The notes: a model not told the origin generated them from the letters alone. Positions 1-12,430 are shown, counted from the stretch's first letter. The stretch is DNA of 64,000 nt from Hetaerina americana (GCA_022747635.1 JAKTNV010000007.1:5583405-5647404); one strand, 5' to 3'. A program made the numbers and translations.

Positions 1-1590
1 CTGAAATTGTTGCATTGTATGAGAAGCAATTTGACTGCTGGGGCAAAGCTGGTGGGAAACCGACCACCATTTTACTCTAGGTATCCATGGGTCCCAGATT
101 GGATCTCCGTTGTGTGCTGGGAGTGTGGTTTTCTTCAAGGGATCGTTACGGAACGAAATTATATTTTCGTGTACCTGAAGCAAACGACTTCATCAACATA
201 ATAATTTCCCTTCTGGTTACATTTCCTGCAGTAGTAGAGGGATGACTCTATCGGTGACATATGTGACTCTAGCACACCATATTCTTCCACTTATTCATTC
301 GTTCAGCGATGATTTAGTCTTGTTACTTTAACACTTTCCGGCAGCTTGCCCGACTTGCTCCAAGGGAGTGATAACCACTGTACTCATTCGAAGCAGTCGT
401 CGTCCGGAGAGCTCAAGTGTCGGATGGCGGCATCATTCGGTCATCGGCCTTGAGCGGGGTGTGGGAGTAAGAAGCGCGGGCGGTCGCCTTACACGTTCGC
501 GATGGATGGCCGGCGTCACACATTCGCAGGGGCGATTCGCCGGCGACGATCCACGCAAGGGGCCGCGCGAGGGGATTGGGCCGTTGACGTCACGCCATCG
601 GGACTTAGCAAATGGGGTGACCTCGGTGACCTCGAGACGTTAATGCCCCGTGGCCACGTTTAAAATCAGATTTATTCCATGTGATTTGTTTTGCTCGCCG
701 AACATATCCTCACAAAAGCGCCGAAGATCGTGGGCATCACCAAAGATCGTGGAGCTGCGAAAAAGACTGTTAGAAGGGAGGCCGACGAAATTTTTGCAAG
801 CCGTTCACCGGAGTTCCGGGAGTCTGTTCGATTGGCGCGGGAAATCATGTGAATCGCGATTGCCTGGCGTCCGAATGTGGTTCACCTTAAATGGAAAAGC
901 CATTTTCTTGCCAACCTTGCGTGCGTTCGTTCAGTTGGAGGAGTTGTTGGCATATATCGACAATGGTCAAGTAACTCCTTACTCACAGCGGTTCCAGGGT
1001 ATCTTTGAACAACTCGTGTGCTCCTTCCCCTGAACCACGGTCTTGGACACCCTGAGGGGTCCACGGCCGGAGTGGCCCTCCTCTCCCTCTCGCTTTGCCC
1101 TCCTCACTTGCCATGGCGCTGAGTTGTGCGTCGATTTTGAAAAAGATGCACCACAGAGGCATATCTCAAAATGTATTTCCCCAACATCAACCTTTTTCGG
1201 CGAACTATTTCTATTGATACTCTAGTTCGGGTGGTAGAGTCATCATTGAACCACGCCGCCAACAGCTACATTGGAGCATAAGCACTAAAATGACTGATTA
1301 AAAATTAGTTAGGCTAATGCCGACGCCGGGTTCCTGTCAACCCTTCATCCTTTCCAATCCATTCCTATTGGCGCAGAAGACCTCAGCGACCGGTCGCCTC
1401 CCCTAAAACTACTACGAAAGCTGACAAAGTTTATCTCGTACATACTCCGAATTTCTTTTGACCAGTACTTGATTTGGGGTGCGAACCTCACCAGCAGCTG
1501 GGGCGTTTTTTGAACGCCTCAAATAGTTCGGCTATTCGACCCATTCGGAATACAGATGATTAGAGATACGAGGGAGAGAGTGAGCGATCA
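1..1590. other. no recognisable gene
   Basis: I see no protein family, RNA gene or transposon here. Short open frames exist (for example 368-643 and 650-1033), but they are arginine/serine-rich translations of a GC-richer patch at about 380-650. They have no recognised motif and no clear splice sites around them. Confidence 0.5.
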
Positions 1591-1595
1591 CAAAC

Positions 1596-1902
<307 letters not shown>

Positions 1903-1910
1903 GCACAACA

Positions 1911-2744
1911 CAACTTGGACAAACAGTTGAGGTAAATTTAGCATGCCACCATTTCCACAGCATTCAATGTTTTCATTGAAAACAAAGAAATACATTAACT
2001 TTATCATTTATTATTTTAGACCAGATTCAAGGGAAAATAGATTGCCACTTTTCAGTACGCATTTGGAAGATTTTTCGAGTACATTTTGCATCCGTTTACG
2101 AATTGCCCCGTTTATCGCTGATTTTGCATCATCTCGATTTATTTCCGGAAGAGTGCATCCAACATTCATTACGATAAAAAGGTAGGTGCATTTTATTTCA
2201 CAATTATACAGAGTGAAATCGTTTTTGCGATAATGTAACAACATAAGCAAAATATTAAAACGGTGCATTTTGATTATCGACGAAGCAAGATATAAAGGTC
2301 GTCGCTGTGCAAAAGAGTTGCTCTTTTTAATTTAACCCCGAATACGATTTGGGGCAACATGAAAGCAAAAGAGTTTCCAAAAATGACATTGCAATTAAAC
2401 AGAGGGAAACAAAAATATGCTTTCCATCCCATTACCAGGAAGCCGAAAAATACACATATTTCGAAAACATACTCCGTCAAAGGCAATGTGCAATGTACGG
2501 CCGGGTCATAAATTAAAGGGGAGGTGAAATACAATGGGAAGTCTCTTTAAAATCATTCTGAAAGAGATGTATTTTATTTTAAGGTAGTTAAAACACAACC
2601 ATGTGTGGAAATGGTGGATGATAACTGACCTGTTGAATTTTAAATGGATTTCAATGGACAAAACACGTGAAATTGGGCCTTACATCAAATTAAGCCATTA
2701 TCCATTGGACCAATGATTTGCTGGATAGCATTTTAAGGCAATAC
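1911..2744. other. AT-rich DNA, no gene recognised
   Basis: Apart from a weak exon-like stretch at 2020-2181 (listed under rejected items), nothing is recognisable here. Confidence 0.45.
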
Positions 2745-2990
2745 CCCTACGTCTGGCGACGTGGTAGTCCAGGGGTAGAGCGCTGGACTACTGGCCGCAG
2801 GGCCTGGGCCCGATTTCCCGGGCGCGCTTCTCTGGACTCCCCGAGCTTCACCCGAGCTGTGCGCTTTTTCGGGCACCAGAACTTGAACCCGGGAACCCAC
2901 AAGTGGTGTAGAGAAGGGAACTGGCCCCTATTTACACCCTGATGCGTGAATTTCTCACAGTATTGAATGCACTCTTCCAACACCTAACGA
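2745..2990 (+). mobile_element. tRNA-derived SINE
   Basis: The head resembles a tRNA gene. GGTAGTCCAGGGGTAGAGCG (2763-2782) looks like the A-box half. A GGGCCCGATTTCCCGGG segment near 2807-2823 looks like a B box (consensus GGTTCGANTCC). It is followed by a non-tRNA body to about 2990. The same A-box head recurs at 63966 at the window edge, so it is repetitive. It is not a functional tRNA: the B box is degenerate and I could not draw an acceptor stem. The right edge is approximate. Confidence 0.6.
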
Positions 2991-3602
2991 AACTGACCTT
3001 CCAGCATATGATATTTTGATACAACATATGATTTTCATTTTTACATTCAATTTAAAACATTTACGTTTCATATTTTATTATAATAATACGCACGTATTCA
3101 ATTGAAATAAAAACCAAAACATTACGATTAACGATGGATGATATCAATGAATTGTAAACCAATCCATCCATGTTGGATACTAAACAAGGGCTTGGGTTTC
3201 ACGGGTTACAATGCAGTTAAATACTACATGCTGCAAGTCAGTTTTCAAGTCCTTGTAAATTTTACTTGACGATGAGAGTTTACCTATAGTAATAAATGGT
3301 GCATAAATTTTTCCGAGCTGTATTACACATTAGGTTATTTTGCAGGTTTTACATTGTATTTAAGACTTTAAGTACAAAGGATTTATAAATAGCCCCCAGA
3401 AAAGGGCTCCAGGTGCATGGAGTGTCCTCAAATCATTCAAACATATTTGCCTAAAAATCCAATATGAAAGCATTACCGAGGGTCTCTCCTGAAATAAGTG
3501 ATCTTCTTTTGAAATTATTGATTCGCGGCGGATCATTTAAAAATTTTCATTGTTTTATCTTCCTCTGTTATAAGTAGATTTTCCAAAACCGAAAGCTCGA
3601 CA
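2991..3602. other. AT-rich DNA, no gene recognised
   Basis: Nothing recognisable lies between the SINE and the left end of the mariner at 3605. Confidence 0.5.
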
Positions 3603-3604
3603 TA

Positions 3605-4533
3605 CGAGGGGGGACTCAAAAGTGACGGAAATTGGGCTGCGGTGGGGAGCGAGAGGGGGGGAAGCCTTTGTTCGGCCGGCCGTACGTCAGGCTCACGCCA
3701 CCTGCGTCAGTATGCGCAGCGCCGTCGCTGTGACTGGATCGGTCCGTCCGTGAGAGCTGTTTCAGTTGAAAAACTTTTTTAATTTCGGCGAAAAACGTGA
3801 TGGCGGATTATCAAGAGCAACGCGTTCCAGTGAAATTTTGTTTCCTGTTGGGGAAATCGGCAGCGGAAACTATTGTAATGCTCAAGACTGCTTATGAAGA
3901 ACCAGCCCTAAGCAAAATCAGAGTCTATGATTGGTTTACACGTTTTAAAAATGGTGAAATATCAATTAAAGACCAACCCCATTCAGGCCGCCCTTCAACA
4001 TCAAGAACTGATGAAAACGTCGACAAAATCAATGCCCTCATTCGCGAAGACCGTCGCAGACCCATTGATCAACGCTGTGAGATGTCTGGAGTGTTATGGA
4101 GTTCAATTCAGAGGATTCCAGAGCAGATCTTGGGCACGCGGGCGACTGGTTCTTCCGCCATGACAACGCGCCGGCTCATACCGCCCTCTCCGTGATGCAT
4201 TTTTTGACAAAAAACAGCATGACATCTATTGTCCAACCCCCTCCCACTCTCCGGATTTAGCTCCCTGTGACTTCTTTTTGTTCCCCAGACTCCGAAAGGA
4301 CATGAAAGGAAATCGTTTTGACACTGAGGAGGAGCTAAACAAAAATCGCTAGAAGGCCTAAAGGACATCCCGATAAATGAATTTCAGAAATGTTTCGAAC
4401 AATGGAAGCATCGTTTGGAGAACTTAATTGTGGTAAATGGGGAATACTTTGAAGGTGAACTTAATTTAATGTAAATATATTGAGAACTAAAGAATCTATA
4501 ACAACATTCCTGTTATTTTTGGGTCTCTCCTCG
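3605..4533 (+). mobile_element. internally deleted mariner transposon
   Basis: Terminal inverted repeats (TIRs) are visible. The left end from 3605 begins CGAGGGGGGACTCAAAAGTG. The right end, read inward from 4533, begins CGAGGAGAGACCCAAAAATA. A TA dinucleotide precedes the left end (3603-3604); the right TA has been lost. The element is about 930 bp where mariners are usually about 1.3 kb, and the missing part is the centre of the transposase gene. A GC-rich leader (3640-3770) precedes the coding remnant. Confidence 0.85.
3797..4474 (+). pseudogene. mariner transposase, deleted and frameshifted
   Basis: A mariner transposase would cut and paste its element at TA sites. The N-terminal DNA-binding half is readable from 3797: a helix-turn-helix region, then the mariner linker HSGRPSTSRTDENVDKI. 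Around 4080-4130 the frame jumps to the catalytic C-terminal third, which shows RHDNAPAHTALSV (second catalytic Asp), then HSPDLAPCDFFLFPRL (third Asp), then NEFQKCFEQWKHRL near the end. The block with the first catalytic Asp (GDE/S-W region) is missing. There is a further frameshift in the C-rich run near 4235 and an early stop near 4350. It cannot make an active enzyme. The start was chosen as the first ATG before the helix-turn-helix; two Mets are adjacent. Confidence 0.85.
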
Positions 4534-4579
4534 TTTTTCCACCACCAATTTCTTTAGCCTCTGAAAATATGATGCATCA

Positions 4580-5050
4580 GAATCTTTGAGCCTGATATCA
4601 TCTCATAAAAAAACCTGATGTGATCATCCCAATGGCGGATAAAGGTTTCGCTAATGTCCTCAACCACACATGACACAGTTATGAGATGTCGAGACCACTC
4701 TTTGAATTCCTCACGCAAAACTACTCCAGATACCACGAACTCAAATTTCGACGAAGAAATGAACTCCTTCACAAAAGATCCAATGCCCAACAGAGGGGTT
4801 TGTCCGATGGCGATATGCCCATGCCCTTTCCCTATTCGAAAGCCTCGTTTCTTAACCTTTATACACCCAAACATCCAAGTCACCCCACTGTTTCTTTCCG
4901 TATCTTAGCAAAACAGGACATTTATGAAAATTTGACTGTTGCCTTCATCCTCAGGCTATGTGCCATCGCGGCTATGACGAGAAACCCATTTACTTACCCC
5001 GCACCCATATCCCGCACCCTGGACCGTTTTTACCCTCAAATATGGTAAAC
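4580..5050 (+). pseudogene. decayed Penelope-like element RT fragment
   Basis: One frame reads DVIIPMADKGFANVLNH at about 4617-4667. This matches the N-terminal landmark of Penelope-like RTs (a 'PADKG..VV' block). Farther on, LYTPKHPSHPTVSF (about 4859-4900) resembles the 'LPKIHKP..PLRPIVS' block. Stops and frameshifts lie between the blocks, and no GIY-YIG domain follows. It lies just downstream of the mariner at 3605-4533. This could be a chance resemblance in the second block; the first block is the stronger evidence. Confidence 0.45.
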
Positions 5051-7090
5051 TCAAAGGCCCACGCCACACATTTGTATCCTCCCGAACATCCACCACTTAA
5101 CCCTTGACTAGCATGCTCTAGTGTTCAGCGCATATAAAACTCTCCAAATCATAGAGTGCGTCACAATAAGTAAATTAAGACCATCCTCCAATTTCAGCAC
5201 TTAGATCTTCTCGAAAACAGTTTCCTCTGCAGAAACAAACCCCTGAAACCCCGTCGTGGAATGCGTCGAGCACGAGATCCTACTCCTATATCAACATGAC
5301 CTCCACTCCTTCACGTCTTACTTCAGCGCCCTTCCATCTACTCCCTTTAGCCGCCATTATCTCCTAAAAAAATCACCTAATTGCATTTAAAGTCGTGATT
5401 CCCAATTCTAAATCTTACTCTCCAGTCAACGAATAGCCTAGAAACAAAAAAAATATCGTTTCCACTAAAACTCTTTCCGATTTTTTAACGAAAATCGATA
5501 TTATCCCTGTAATCTTTCTCACACTTTTACACAGGGGGCCTGTGTACTGGCAAAATTTGTTTCTCCACTAAATAATTTCTATATAATCTCTTTGTCCCTA
5601 CTCCAACGCCGTTACACTCTTAGAAAAGTGTCGTTAAACACTTGTCAACACCTGATCCCAATAATAAACACATGAATCTCTTCCTGGGCGCCATTTCACA
5701 AGTACTCCCTTTTTTTCCTATTGACGGATTCTATTGCCCAAACAAAAATAAAAGCATCCAAAAAACATTTCGAAGTTATTTCACGTTTAAACAGCACTGA
5801 TCAGTGATGCATTTCCAAACAAATATATTTTATGGGACACAGGCCATTAACGTCAACCTTAATCGGGTGAATTTACGGGACTTCCCCAGGATTTAATCAA
5901 AAATTACCCGGAGGAGGGAAGAAATGGTATTCAATCTTTTAGGTAGAGGTTAAAGTGGATGGGAGAGCGAGGGTGGGGATGCGAAAACCTAGTTTCATGT
6001 ATTTTACAGCGATGAAGAAAAATAGGAAGTGTGAATAACCAATGTCTTCATCAAATCTTTAAAAAAAAAAACAAATTTCGATAAAACGCCTGGGCCCCCA
6101 CTTTCAAAATGCCAAGTCTTTGAGGGGAAATAAATGAGAAGCTTGTTCTCAAGTAGCTATTTATCTGAATAAAATGCATTTTCTCCATGAGAAAACACAA
6201 TGCGGGTTGCTATGCCTTTTCTTTGAGCACTCAGGCAGTTTTCCATGTGATTGTATCTAGGGTACGTCATATTCTATCTTACGCACCCCACCCGCCGATA
6301 TTTTCTATCTTGCTTTAGTTTGACTGATAAGATTTCTCTCAATGGACTTAATATAAAAAGTTATTTTTCCTGGCACGTACATTTGCGCATATAATGGCAA
6401 ATATTGCGAAATGCCTGCATATGCGGAATTTATTATTTCTGTCTCCTACGCTCCCACTCCTTCTTTCTTCCAATTATGGTACTTAATTGTTTATTTGTAT
6501 CCAACGCAGACGGATATACGCTTAATAACGCTTCCGTGACGTAAAAATCGCATAAAAAATACCCACTAAAAACGAATAAAGAGTTTAATGGAATACGTAT
6601 TGAGGAAAAAAATAGAACAAATTCGTGACGAGAGAAGTGAAGAGGAACGAGTAAATGCGCTCGACATGTAGTAATGTGTACGGAAGTCCAGAGTAATAGG
6701 ATGATGAGTCTCCCTCGTGAAAGAAATACAGGATGGAATGGGTGGAACGTATTCCAAGCTGAATTCCATTTTTGAGCTTATTTGCTAAGAAATATGGTCA
6801 AAAGCTTGTTACGTGAGGAGAAACGACTCCGAAAGCCTAAAAAAAATAGAGGACTATAGGAAAGGAGGAACTTTCAGTATGTTGCAAAACCTTTCCGTCT
6901 CTTCTTCACGTAATTTATAGGTCAGGATTCATGTAAATTATAGGTCAGGCGGAGGAACCCATTTTCACGCCATCCTCAGCGGGATCCATTTTCTTCCGGC
7001 GCATATTTCATAAAAGGGAGACACCTATCGCGGCTGAGGGGAGGTTTGCGAGGCAAAAGACAACGACGCTGAGGAGACCCCGAAGCGGCC
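5051..7090. other. no recognisable gene
   Basis: AT-rich DNA with no motif I recognise. A short direct duplication, TAATTTATAGGTCAGG-like, occurs at about 6911-6950. Confidence 0.5.
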
Positions 7091-7220
7091 ACGGTGCTTG
7101 AGGTGACGGCTCGCCGAACTCCGAAACAGTTGAAAGGGACCGAGGAGGAAGGCAAAGAGAGCTTCATTTCTCACGGAGCAGAACGTTATGGGAGGGACTA
7201 CACTCGGGTTTCCGATCTCG

Positions 7221-8625
7221 TCCTGAGGCTGCAGGTGAAGATACCTCAAGGGAGTGTTCTAGGGCCATTATTTTTCCTAATTAACGTAAACGATCTACCG
7301 AATAGTTTACACCCTGAAGTAAGACTCCTTGCTGATGATTGCATAATCTACAGATGGGTAGAGCATGTAAATGACCGCCTGATACTTCAAAATGACGTCG
7401 ATCACCTTGGTGACTGGATCACAAAACATAACATGGGCATTTATGTTAGAAAGACCAAGAATATAACTTTGAAAAAATGGGAATTTAGAATAAAATATTA
7501 TTTTATTTACTAAAAATTATTGTTCTCTACTTGATGTGGCCGACGTGAGAAGTTGAGCTGTAAAAGTGTGTGGTGTCTTAGCGGTGGGAGCTCTTTGAAG
7601 GCCAATGCGGACGGAGTGTGATGTGGGACAGTGCGTTGCTTTGTATGGTGTGAGCATGGGCCATAAGTGATGGCGTAAGTAGTCTTTAAGTGCCGTTGTT
7701 TTCATATGCATTTTGTTTCATGCATGTTCTTTTTGGCAATTATAATGGTGCATCACTGGACCGTTGCCACTTGCCCAATTGCAGCGAAATGTAAATAATA
7801 ATAATGATAATAATAATTAAAGTACGGCATAGTGCTGCAATAGAGAGGTGGTTTACTTTCTTTTTTTCTAGAACTTCTGCAAGTAAGAAACTAAAGCGAT
7901 ATGCAGGAGTTCAAATAGTAGCTGGCGCAGGGAAACAATCGAGGGAGAGAACCGTAGCACGCGGCGTGAAGAATATATGCAGGATAAATCACGTGCAACG
8001 GAGTCAAAATGGTTTCCTTCAACGAAAGATTATGAGTTAGAAATGCAGCTCACACACACTGGGAATGTGCGGACAAGCTGGAAAAAATTGGGAATCATGA
8101 AAGGTGTACTGAAGGAAATACGACGAAGTGGTAAAAGAAGACACGTTTCACTTGCTAAGCCTCATTTAGAACATTCTTCTAGCAAATATCCCCTGGAAAT
8201 TGCACAGATTGTCCATTTTGATAGCGTGAAACGTGATAAACTGCGTGTGGTGATAAACTGAGAAGCGTATCCGAAATATTAGAGGAGCTAGGCTGGGAAT
8301 GACTCGCGGAGCGCAGGGTTAAATTTCAGATCAAATCTCTTACATGAATTGGAATGAGGTCTCATTAGCTCTGGTGCTGAAAATGTTTTACCAGCCCCAT
8401 CGCACTACGGTAGGAGAGATGATGTTAGTAAAATGAGAGAAATTATGCGTGGTTCAGATAGATTGAAGATATCATTTTTTCCGCAGACATTAAAGGACCA
8501 GAATAACATTGTCCGACCGCGCAAGGGGGGAGAAGTACTTTGGGTCAAAAGTAGTCAGGTTTGTGATCAACCCCTGCCACACACCTTAGCGGTAGCTTGC
8601 ACCATGCATAGTATGAATACATAGT
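7221..8625 (+). pseudogene. decayed CR1-group LINE, family C copy 1
   Basis: The frame at 7227-7500 reads IPQGSVLGPLFFLINVNDLP and then RLLADDCIIYRWVEH. These are the fingers/palm and catalytic ADD motif of a non-LTR retrotransposon RT. After about 550 unrelated bases, the RT C-terminal region resumes at about 8060. There KKLGIMKGVLKE, LAKPHLEHSSS and SVSEILEELGWE match the 'LVRPHLEYASS..SVTEML.DLGW' block of CR1/Jockey-group LINEs. The 3' end near 8575 contains CTGCCACACACCTTAGCGG, a motif shared with family C copies at 12.6, 19.4 and 50.6 kb. Many stops and frameshifts mark it as dead. The 7510-8055 interval looks like inserted or diverged DNA. Confidence 0.7.
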
Positions 8626-10226
8626 ATCAAATCAGGGAGTAAAAAAAGAGATCTCTTTTGAGTGAGAAGAGTGGTGCTCAGAGAGGGCGGACGGTGTTCG
8701 TGGATTTCCGGAGCATTCCAAGGAGCTCCTGCGTCGATTTTGCGGTCAGTTCTAAGAAATTTAAGCTGAAATATGTAACTGATCCAAAAATGAATTTCTG
8801 GCAAAATTTAAAGATGCGAGCAAGGCCTTATTCATATTACTTCAACAATAACAATTAAATATAACATCCAAGGGTTATCCAAAGAATGTGCACGCCAAGA
8901 TTAAATTGATTCAGAAGAAAAAAAATATGATTTCATTACTATTAAGGTGATTTTTGGAAAATCAACTTGGTGGACTTGTGAAATAATTCAAAGACCCACC
9001 TTGAACAATTCCGCACCATGTCACGCACGTGTAATGCTTCCATCGATTTCAACGTGGGGAATCTGACGTCACTGTCACATTGTTCTGAATCTGGAGGATG
9101 TCGTGACTGCTAACCCTAACACCGGTCGAGTGTAAACCAAGTGTGGAATGTTTCAACAAAATGGTTGATTTTTAAATGAGATTAATCATACTGTGGCCCT
9201 GATAATGATTGTGTCGAGGGAATAAGAAATCGAGGGGCAATGCTTCACCAAAGCGGAATGGAGGGGGGCAACAATTCCTATGGCGACGCGACTGCGAAGT
9301 AATTTTCCGGCCGGAGGATAAGAGAATGTCGGGAGCGCCTCCCCGTGCCAAGCCCAGTCCATCCCCGCCACGTCGCCTCGCCCGGGCTCGCGACCCGTGG
9401 AGTCGGCGGGGGGGGGGGGGGTGAGGCCGGGGGTCACCCTCGGGGAATGACCCCCCTCCCCCTGGGTGTTGCGGCCCAAGTTTATTAACTTGGGCCGTAC
9501 TACTTCACGGAGTTTAGAACGCGCGGCGGAGAAACTTATGAGACTTAAAAATGATTGTCTGTAACCTTATATGATTTCCCCAGAAATATGAAATCTGAAC
9601 ACGCCAAAGGAAGAACAAATTCGCCGTAAGTTATAAAGATGAGAAAGAGATTCGGGTGAAAACGGGTCCATTTCGATAGCACATTCAATTATGCGATAAA
9701 TGCCTTCACATCGTGCGGCAAAATTTATTAAATTCTCGCAATCGTGTCTAGGTAGCATATTCCGACTAATTTATTATATTACCCTCTTAAGGTTTTTTAG
9801 TTCATGGAGAGCAGAGTTTGATATGAAAAAGTGAAGATACACACATAAGAACGCAAAACATCGAAAACAATGCTACGCCGATATTAAACTTACCAAAGTA
9901 AGTCAATTACCCGTTTCTTCGTAAGGCATTCTTCCTTAAAGTCGTGGCTCAACGGAAAAACGCTGTTGAGTGGATACATTTCCTATTTCATCGGCAGGCT
10001 TTTGAATGTCGCCATGAGAAGTAGCAAAGGAATGAAGGCACCTATCATCTTTTAACTAATTACAGTAACGGAACAAAAAACCAAACAATGGCGACTAAAT
10101 CCAATCGAATGAAGGAGAGGAGGACAACTATCCCGTGTAACGAAAATTAAATCAATAGCATTTTTTATGTTATCCTTGAATAGAGTTTAAAGTCATGGAA
10201 AACGGAGAAAGCTCATATCATGGGAT
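8626..10226. other. no recognisable gene; GC-rich patch with poly-G run
   Basis: A GC-rich patch at about 9240-9480 contains a run of G's ending near 9421. A perfect TGACGTCA palindrome (CRE-like) lies at about 9064-9071. Neither has enough context to be called functional. Confidence 0.45.
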
Positions 10227-10238
10227 AGCTGTCATATA
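10227..10238. repeat. 12-bp target-site duplication, left copy
   Basis: AGCTGTCATATA is repeated exactly at 11951-11962, bracketing the RTE LINE. This length is typical of target-primed LINE insertion. Confidence 0.85.
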
Positions 10239-11950
10239 TTATTATTATTAGGTAATCTACCGGTTAAGGTAGGTTTTTCGATGGACATAGCTAATAAATT
10301 AATATTTTAGGACTCCTAACAAAACACAAAATCCAGTCTCCTACTCAAAATCAGGTCCCTCTTCATCTCTGAGTACTTTCTTCCTCCCTTCATCCCGTCC
10401 AAAATCCCTATCCTGTTCCTTCCCTTTCCTCGTTTTCCCAACATTCTCCCCTCTATTACAGTCTTCAAAATCCAACTGCCGATTGAAACCCCCTTCATCC
10501 ACTTTTCCTGCCTCCAAAGGATTGCTCCCAACAAACCCCTCTCTTCGCCCACCATACCAAGTACTTCCTCGTTTGTTTTGTTCTGTGTCCATTTCACCTT
10601 CTCCATTCTTCTCCACACCCACATTTCAAAAGCCTCCAATCTACGTCTATCCTCCTGCTTCAATGAACACGTTTCCGCGCCGTACATAGCTACACTCCAT
10701 ATCAAAGTTTTTACCAATCTTTTCTTAACATCCTTACTCAACGTCCCCATCATCAACTCCCTCCTCCTTGTGAAAGTCTCTTTGCCTAGCGCAATTCTTC
10801 TCCTTACTTCCCTACTACTTTGACCGTGTTGGTCCAAAACACTTCTGAGATACGTAAACTGTTCTACCTGCTCTAGTTTTTGCCCTCAGATTTTAATGTT
10901 TAGCTTAGCCTTTTTCTTTCTAGAAAATAGCATAACCTTTATTTTATTAGTATTTATTTTCATCCCATACCTGTCGCACTGAATTTCCAATTCACTCAGC
11001 AATGCTCGCAACCCCTTGGCTGACTGACAAACTAAAGCTTGGACATCCGCGAACCTAACTGATTTCACGTATTCCCCGCCGACTTTCATTCCTACCTCCA
11101 GTTCTCCCCATGCCTCTTTAATCATTTCCTCTTTGCATACAGGTTGAACAGCAACGGTGATAATGGGCAACCCTGCCTTACACCTCTTCCTAACACTGCC
11201 CATCCGGACTCCCCGTTTCCCACCCGCACCTGTGCCGTCTGAGACATGTACAGGTTGCGGATTAGCCTCCTTTCCCTCCAACCTATTCCTATTTTCTGCA
11301 ATATGCTCATTAGTTTTTCCCAATTCACTCTATCAAACGCTTTTTCGAAATCTACGAAACAGGCAAATACCTCCTGGTTGTGTTCTATATTCCTCTCGAT
11401 TAATAATCTCATTACTGCAATGGCATCACGCGTACCTCTCCCCTTCCTAAACCCGAACTGGTCATCCCCTAAGTAATCATTTGCCCTACTCTCTATCCTT
11501 TTGTTTATGATCCTGAGAACAACTTTAGCTGCGTGGGATATCAAACTTATCGTCCTGTAGTCCTCACATGATGTAGCCTTTACCTTTTTCGGAAAGGGAA
11601 CTAAAACGGATCTCACAAAGTCTTCCGGCCAGATTCCTTCCTCATAAATACTACGACTCTGCCCATATAGCCTCTTCCTCCCACGTTTTCCTAAACATTT
11701 CAGTAGTTCCGCAGGAATGATATCCACCCCTTCGGCCTTATTTAGTGTTGTCTCCCTTAATGCCCTTTCTATCTCATTGTCTAGTATGCCTGGACCTAAG
11801 CTATCTTCCTCTACGTCATGTTCCTTTTCTATGTCTAACTTTTTTGGTCTAAGTTCTTCACCATACAGTTCTTCTATATATTCCTTCCATCTCTCTTGGA
11901 CCTTTCCTGCGTCAATTATTATCCTACCCGCCTTTTCTCTAACTGTCAGC
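10239..11950 (-). mobile_element. 5'-truncated RTE-type LINE, copy 1
   Basis: The element runs on the minus strand. Its 3' tail is an (ATT)n tract on the plus strand (10239-10251), next to the conserved 3' end GGTAATCTACCGGTTAAGG. Its 5' end is truncated at 11950 inside the coding region. A perfect 12-bp TSD brackets it. The same 3' end occurs in the copies at 33.61, 46.67 and 46.68 kb. It is about 1.7 kb where full elements are usually over 3 kb. Confidence 0.9.
10316..11730 (-). pseudogene. RTE LINE reverse transcriptase, disabled
   Basis: This is the C-terminal half of an endonuclease-RT polyprotein that would copy its own RNA at a nicked target. Reading on the minus strand: IIPAELLKCLGKRGRK, then DYRTISLISHAAKVVL, then DQFGFRKGRGTRDAI and CFVDFEKAFDRVNW, then GVRQGCPLSPLLFNLY. 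The catalytic block reads RFADVQALV instead of FADD, so the second catalytic Asp is lost. The C-terminal region, LVKTLIWSVAMYGAETCS and RRLEAFEMWVWRRMEKV, is typical of this clade. The three segments are in different frames, so at least two frameshifts exist. The upstream endonuclease domain is missing by truncation. Confidence 0.88.
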
Positions 11951-11962
11951 AGCTGTCATATA
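11951..11962. repeat. 12-bp target-site duplication, right copy
   Basis: AGCTGTCATATA, identical to 10227-10238. Confidence 0.85.
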
Positions 11963-12340
11963 ACATACGGAAAAAGAATGAAATGTTGAATTAACATCAT
12001 TTCAACGGGAACGGTTTCTATTTTACAGTCCCTCATGCAAAATGATATCAAAACATTGTAAGTGGAAACCTTACACACATTTCACGGAGTCGGTCGAAAT
12101 CATTTTACAAATACTATCAAATCTTAAAGGTCACGGTCGCGCGACGTTTCTCTCCTACAATAGAAAAGCCACGGCCATCTTTTGTATGTTTACATTTTCA
12201 TTCCTTTGCCGTCATTAGTTTAATGAAATATCCCATCAAAATTTATGGCTATTAGATACCAAAGAAATATTCCATCTATCAAATGCAGTTCTTAATCTTG
12301 AAGAAAATTTAAACCAAAATCTCTCCCATTGTTCCTGGAG

Positions 12341-12430
12341 GTTGCTGCTTGAAGATGGACCGAGGGATCCGGACCGAAACGAATAAGCCTCACACAAATA
12401 TCGGAATCAAAATTATTTTGACTCAATAGA
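12341..12430 (+). mobile_element. Penelope-like element end with hammerhead-like core
   Basis: TTGAAGATGGACCGAGGG followed by CCGGACCGAAAC (12349-12380) has the layout of the hammerhead core: a CTGANGA-like box, a stem-loop, then GAAAC. Position 3 is T rather than C. The stem GGACCG/CGGACC has one A-A mismatch, and no clear GTC cleavage site follows. It looks like a mutated copy of the ribozyme-bearing end of a PLE; no coding part is visible nearby. Edges are approximate. Confidence 0.4.

Noticed and set aside
2020..2181. Exon-like stretch: TTATTTTAG before and AAAAAG/GTAGGT after, one open frame
   Set aside because: No recognised protein similarity, the acceptor tract is weak, and AT-rich DNA gives such sites by chance.
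2763..2830. tRNA gene
   Set aside because: The A- and B-box-like sequence lacks a convincing acceptor stem and recurs at the window end, so a SINE is more likely. The same applies at 42905, 51340 and 62528.
9064..9071. CRE-like TGACGTCA
   Set aside because: An isolated 8-bp palindrome with no promoter or gene nearby.
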